A stretch of 64,000 nucleotides of DNA, from NCBI RefSeq assembly GCF_000150955.2, contig NC_011685.1, positions 372,001-436,000 on the forward strand, in the 5' to 3' direction. The notes under the pieces are model-generated. The model did no database searches. It worked only from the letters and a program-made list of their open reading frames with translations, and was not told the origin of the DNA. Of this stretch, positions 60,143 through 64,000 are shown one piece after another. The DNA is from Phaeodactylum tricornutum CCAP 1055/1. Taxonomy: Eukaryota > Bacillariophyta > Bacillariophyceae > Surirellales > Neidiaceae. The position numbers and the translations under genes were made by a program. The first letter of the stretch is position 1; every line of letters begins with the position of its first letter.

Positions 60143-62599
60143 ATGCACGCTCCACGGATGTCGCCGGTTAGCCGCATGCGCAGCAGCTGTAGCATTTCCC
60201 GAAATGGATCCACTAGAACTTTGTCAACATCACCCAAGAAGCCCTTGAAGGCGGCTTCTTCTCCTAGAAGTAGTGGCGACTTCCAAGTCTTACGACAAGG
60301 AATCGAAAAAGCTCGGGATACTGTACATATATCAAGAATGGAACTTGCCTCCTGCCTTGATCGACTCGGGGAGCATTATGCCCGACATCACGAATTCGAC
60401 GAAGCCATGGATGCATTTACCGAAGCGCTCCACGAGAAGCGAAGCGTCCTTTCGCATATATTACCAGAGAACTTGTGGTCGAGTAAGAGCGCCCTTTCCC
60501 CACCGTTGGCAGTCGATTTCGAAGATAAAACCGGTGGAGACTCTTTTGACAACTTGACCGACGAAATTATCATGACTTTGCGTAGTCTTGGAAACGTCCA
60601 CTCTCTTCGTGGGGAACAAGACGAGGCCATGCGGTATTTCACAGAAATTACCAATCTTCGAGCAAGGAAGACGGAGAAAAAAGCTGACAGCGGCGACCAA
60701 GCCCTCTTTTCAGGACTAGGAATTGACGAAGACAACTCGGCACAAATGGCTGAAATCAATGAAGATATGAAAGCTCTAGGCGACATGTTTCAAATCGTTT
60801 CGTTTCGAGACCGTGAAAATGGTTTGCTCACGCAAAGAAGTCGGATGACTTCGACACTTAGAAGCTCCGCAAAAGAGAACACTTCTTGTTCGAGCAATAA
60901 AAGGAGAAAAAGCGACTCTTACTGCGGGATTATGCCCGTCATCGAAAGTGAGCCCTTCAAACGATCTTCTTCACTTTGTCTTTATGCTACGAATAGTGAC
61001 CTTAGTGAAGCTCTCCGGATGTATAAAGCTGTTCTTGAGTCATATACTGGTCCCAAGCTAGAGCAGCACAAGGACATTTTTAACTCTCTTGCCTTAAGAG
61101 TCGATCTGCTGGCGGAAACTGGTCAGCAAGACGACTTGGGCTCGACAAGCAAAAACAGATTTGATAAGAACCTAGACCTTGCGGTGGAGATCTATCAGCA
61201 CACTCACACAGCACAAGTGGAAATGATTACGACGGAAAGGTCGGGGTCGGGGTCGAATCCCCAGGCATGTAAGGGTATTGCCTCGACTTTAATTCGTATG
61301 GGAGGTCTCTACTTTAAGCTTGGACGTCGGGTTGAAGAGTTGAGCATGTACAAACAGGCGAAGGACGTTTACTGTCGAGCATTCGGAGACAAGCACCCTT
61401 TCGTTGCTGGGGCAAGGAAAAATATTGGCATGGTTATGGCCGAAAGAGGGGAATACGACAACGCAATGGATCAGTTCAAAAGAGCAAAAGAAATTTATCT
61501 CGCTGTCAATAGAGGTGACGAAATCAGCAGAAACGTTGCCAGTGCCATATCTTGTATGGGAAATGTCAAAAATCGAATAGGAGAACTTGACGAGGCCCTT
61601 GAACTGTACGTGGAGGCCCTGCGAATCTACAAGGCAATTCAGGCCAAGCCAACGGACAATGAGTGCGACGATGTTTGCACTTTGGATGTGACAGCAACAC
61701 TAAAGGTGATTGGGATGGTACATTCAAGAAAGGGGAACCTTGATACTGCAATGTCAGTCTTCTTGGAGGCCCTGACTCTGCTTCGAACGTATGGGGATAA
61801 TGCTACAGCAAGCTGTAAAGAAACGACCTCATCTGTCTTGACTAGGATGGCCAGCATCTACGCGAAGAAGGGTGAGCTGGACCATGCGATGGATCGTTAC
61901 AAAGAGGCTTACGAGATCTCTGTCCAGAATCACGGGACGACAAGCCATCAAGAAGTCGCTGGTATTCTGCATTATATTGGTGGTATTTTTCACAAGCGAT
62001 CAAATTTTGACGAAGCAATGAACTGCTACCAAGAGGCTATTCGCATCTACCATGAAACACTCGGGCCTGGAAATGCAGCTGTAGCGGGAACCCTTGTCAT
62101 GGTGGGAAGCATCCATTACAAACGCCGAAACCTGGACTCTGCGAAAATGTTCTATCGGGAAGCTCTTCGACTAAACAGGGATGCCTACGGCTTTCACCAC
62201 CCAGATGTGGCTCCTATCCTCAAAAGTATTGGCACAATCCTCACAAAGAAAGGAGAATACCAAGAGGCATATGACATGTTTAGGGATGTACTTTCGATCA
62301 AGTGCACGATTCATGGTACCGGTCATCCCGAGGTCGCTAGTGCCTACAAAAGCCTGGGGAATGTCCACTACAAGCTCGGTGAGCTTGCAGATGCGGAACG
62401 ACAATATCGACATGCTCTGAATATTTTTCGACGTACTCGCGGAGAAGACCACGCCGATACAATTGCTGCTAAAACAACAATTGATCATATACGCTACTGG
62501 ATGAAGGAGCGAGGCCAGCGAAAGCATGAGCAACGACAAGCTCGGAGCCGCGCCTTGTCGGAGGGACGAGATGAGGAAATTGATAAACGCAGTTTCTGA
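60143..62599 (+). CDS. Kinesin-light-chain-like TPR protein
   Basis: An 818-residue protein. A Ser/Arg-rich N-terminus of about 40 residues is followed by an initial TPR pair (LDRLGEHYARHHEFDEAMDA), a less ordered insert (about 180-300), and from about 390 on a run of eight or so 42-residue TPR units of the kinesin-light-chain type. The pattern is GxHPxVA...LxxxGxxxxxxGxxxxAxxxYxxALxIxR. Examples are YKSLGNVHYKLGELADAERQ and YIGGIFHKRSNFDEAMNCYQ. A basic helical tail closes it. It is a protein-interaction scaffold without a catalytic domain. KLC-like TPR proteins are numerous in diatoms, so a motor-adaptor role is not implied. ATG 60143 is the first in the frame; the frame opens earlier with TTG only. 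Confidence 0.8.
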   Translation: MHAPRMSPVSRMRSSCSISRNGSTRTLSTSPKKPLKAASSPRSSGDFQVLRQGIEKARDTVHISRMELASCLDRLGEHYARHHEFDEAMDAFTEALHEKRSVLSHILPENLWSSKSALSPPLAVDFEDKTGGDSFDNLTDEIIMTLRSLGNVHSLRGEQDEAMRYFTEITNLRARKTEKKADSGDQALFSGLGIDEDNSAQMAEINEDMKALGDMFQIVSFRDRENGLLTQRSRMTSTLRSSAKENTSCSSNKRRKSDSYCGIMPVIESEPFKRSSSLCLYATNSDLSEALRMYKAVLESYTGPKLEQHKDIFNSLALRVDLLAETGQQDDLGSTSKNRFDKNLDLAVEIYQHTHTAQVEMITTERSGSGSNPQACKGIASTLIRMGGLYFKLGRRVEELSMYKQAKDVYCRAFGDKHPFVAGARKNIGMVMAERGEYDNAMDQFKRAKEIYLAVNRGDEISRNVASAISCMGNVKNRIGELDEALELYVEALRIYKAIQAKPTDNECDDVCTLDVTATLKVIGMVHSRKGNLDTAMSVFLEALTLLRTYGDNATASCKETTSSVLTRMASIYAKKGELDHAMDRYKEAYEISVQNHGTTSHQEVAGILHYIGGIFHKRSNFDEAMNCYQEAIRIYHETLGPGNAAVAGTLVMVGSIHYKRRNLDSAKMFYREALRLNRDAYGFHHPDVAPILKSIGTILTKKGEYQEAYDMFRDVLSIKCTIHGTGHPEVASAYKSLGNVHYKLGELADAERQYRHALNIFRRTRGEDHADTIAAKTTIDHIRYWMKERGQRKHEQRQARSRALSEGRDEEIDKRSF

Positions 62600-62819
62600 G
62601 AGATGCGTTCGACAATTTGATTTGTATTGCAGACAGATATTTAAAGAGGTGGTCGAGTGGTGGATAGAATATACGATAGTATCCAGCGAATTCGTCCACA
62701 TCGGCCGCCTGCTGATCAGATTTACCCTAAACTTGAAATTAATCATTGCCTATGTGCGATAGCGATTGCAGGGGTTTTATCTACAACCACCTAATTGGCG
62801 TAGAGCTTACGATTCTAGT

Positions 62820-63842
62820 TCACGAGGTTGTGATTGAGTTCGTGGCTTGCTCGCTTGCTGCGGGCGGAACTTTATCGTCTGTCCCATTGCCTGACAGTGA
62901 GTCCAAGGATGTCAAGAAAAAAGCCGAAGAGGGGTCGACCGTTCGCAAATCTAATTTCATTCCAGGGCCGCGCGTCGAAGAAACGAATGCACTCAATAGG
63001 TATTTTGCGTTTTTGGAAGGTGCCTTGGCTTTTCCCTTCGCCTTCTTCTTGGCCTTACCGTAGGCTTCGGGCTTCACGTCGTAAATTGCTTTCATGATCG
63101 CTCCAGTATTTTCCAAAAGTTTCTCCAATCCAAAGCTTCCCTTTCCGACAGGCACATGGACAATTCCGGCCTTTTCCGTTCGGAAGGGAGCGTCCCTCCC
63201 AGCAACATTGGTTTCTAGCGTTGTCAAAAGATCTTCTGGGGCAACAAGAGTCCCCGTTTTTGCGTTCGGCATAAGGCCACGAGGCCCTAAAAGGCGAGCC
63301 GCCCGTTTCGATAAGACAGACATCATTTCGTTGGTTCCAAGACTTCGTTCGAAGGAATCGACCGAAACTTCACCGGCTACAATCCGGTCGATTAGAGCTT
63401 CACCACCAGCGTGCAAGGCACCCGCTTTGATCGCCTTCTCCTGTAGTTCTTCGTCATTGGTAAAGACGACGCAGTTTATTGCTTTTCCAGTCCCGTGAGG
63501 AAGCGAGACGGAACCACGCAATGCCTGCCCGGGTTTTCGCGGATCCAAATTGAGGTTCAAAGCCATTTCAACCGTTTCATCCGGATGGCTGCAGGCGTCC
63601 TGCACAATGCCTTTGCGAGCTCGCTCGGGTGCGTTTTTTTCCCACTTCTTTTGACGGCTTTTCTTTCGCATTTCCACATCTTTCAATAAGTCGTCCAAAG
63701 CTTTGTCGATGGCGAATTCAGGAATGGGTCGGGGATGTGCACGTGAAATATAGGTTCTCAAGCATGCTACCGCCCAAATAGAAGGCTGGAGTTTCGGCTG
63801 CGACAGGAGTCTGCATGAAAGGCGAGCTACTGAAGAAATCAT
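62820..63842 (-). CDS. MRPL1: Mitochondrial-type ribosomal protein uL1
   Basis: A 340-residue protein. Residues 1-35 (MISSVARLSCRLLSQPKLQP onward) form an Arg/Ser-rich mitochondrial presequence with no signal peptide. The uL1 core then shows VEMALNLNLDPRKPGQALRG, SVSLPHGTGKAINCVVF, the highly conserved LGPRGLMPNAKTGTL and the closing block GSFGLEKLLENTGAI. uL1 binds 23S-like rRNA in the mobile L1 stalk and helps release deacylated tRNA. A Lys-rich insert (GKAKKKAKGKAKAPSKNAK) separates two parts of the last domain, and a Ser/Thr-rich tail follows. A plastid location is less likely because a Phe-type bipartite leader is lacking. Confidence 0.93.
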   Translation of the reverse strand: MISSVARLSCRLLSQPKLQPSIWAVACLRTYISRAHPRPIPEFAIDKALDDLLKDVEMRKKSRQKKWEKNAPERARKGIVQDACSHPDETVEMALNLNLDPRKPGQALRGSVSLPHGTGKAINCVVFTNDEELQEKAIKAGALHAGGEALIDRIVAGEVSVDSFERSLGTNEMMSVLSKRAARLLGPRGLMPNAKTGTLVAPEDLLTTLETNVAGRDAPFRTEKAGIVHVPVGKGSFGLEKLLENTGAIMKAIYDVKPEAYGKAKKKAKGKAKAPSKNAKYLLSAFVSSTRGPGMKLDLRTVDPSSAFFLTSLDSLSGNGTDDKVPPAASEQATNSITTS

Positions 63843-63943
63843 GCTGTGTAATTTTCTGTCATACAGTTAGTGAAAGTGTATTGTGTAAAAAAATCTGGAC
63901 ACAGCAAGAATCACGCCAACGGCAGACGCAATCGATTGTCAAC

Positions 63944-63974
63944 GCTTGTGAGACTATCCGAGAGTCTCACAAGC
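63944..63974. repeat. Perfect 12-bp hairpin
   Basis: GCTTGTGAGACT and its exact complement AGTCTCACAAGC are separated by the 7-nt loop ATCCGAG. It lies about 100 bp upstream of the uL1m start, in the putative promoter, close to the window end. Confidence 0.85.
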
Positions 63975-64000
63975 AGTGGTGAGATAACTTGTAGCGAGCG

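Noticed and set aside
61238-61262. GGTCGGGGTCGAATCCCC, resembling a tRNA T-arm and B box
   Set aside because: It lies inside the TPR coding frame. No acceptor stem, D-arm or anticodon arm can be folded around it, and the coding frame is continuous.

Overview
The window looks like nuclear DNA of a pennate diatom, most likely Phaeodactylum tricornutum or a close relative. This is inferred from several signs: short GT-AG introns (83 to 237 bp) in intron-poor genes, very short intergenic gaps, preproteins with a signal peptide followed directly by Phe (the heterokont plastid-import signature), a PEP carboxylase behind a signal peptide, a diatom-type cyclin, Ser/Pro-repeat surface proteins, and TTAGGG-like telomeric words. 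About 27 protein-coding genes are supported. I found no rRNA, tRNA, CRISPR array, virus-like element or intact transposon.

Layout. 0-5.3 kb: a plastid-type membrane protein, a tiny spliced gene, HGH1 (eEF2 folding factor) and 40S protein RPS2. 5.9-21.7 kb: two TBC1D20-like Rab-GAP paralogues in opposite orientation. Between them lie a ZNF706-like zinc-finger protein, a 1493-residue protein of unknown function, folylpolyglutamate synthase and a DUF3605 protein. 22-28.5 kb: a possible undetected small spliced gene, an NSUN2/Trm4-type RNA m5C methyltransferase, a prolyl-4-hydroxylase-like dioxygenase transcribed divergently from it, and a cyclin behind a duplicated promoter-proximal block. 28.5-40.9 kb: a type II membrane glycosyltransferase-like protein, PEP carboxylase, a membrane-anchored purple acid phosphatase, a coiled-coil protein and a family-16 methyltransferase whose first exon is recovered here. 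41-47 kb: a 175/188-bp tandem repeat array, a secreted Ser/Pro-rich seven-bladed propeller protein, and an ankyrin/armadillo protein with an N-myristoylation signal. 47-55 kb: a large protein with a C-terminal GT25 domain, a plastid-targeted fatty-acid desaturase, and a spliced spondin-domain protein with a probable GPI anchor. 55-64 kb: a basic organelle-type protein, a KA1-like protein, RTF2, a kinesin-light-chain-like TPR protein and mitochondrial-type ribosomal protein uL1.

No operon-like functional cluster is evident; these are mostly unrelated housekeeping genes. Themes that recur are protein synthesis and maturation (RPS2, uL1m, HGH1, m5C methyltransferase), carbon, folate and lipid metabolism (PEPC, FPGS, desaturase), membrane traffic (two TBC proteins), and cell-surface proteins (propeller, spondin, phosphatase). 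The most interesting non-coding signal is an 8-bp word, TTTACAGT. It recurs in intergenic DNA and, wherever a neighbouring gene can be assigned, reads in the direction of that gene, about 40 to 325 bp before the start codon.
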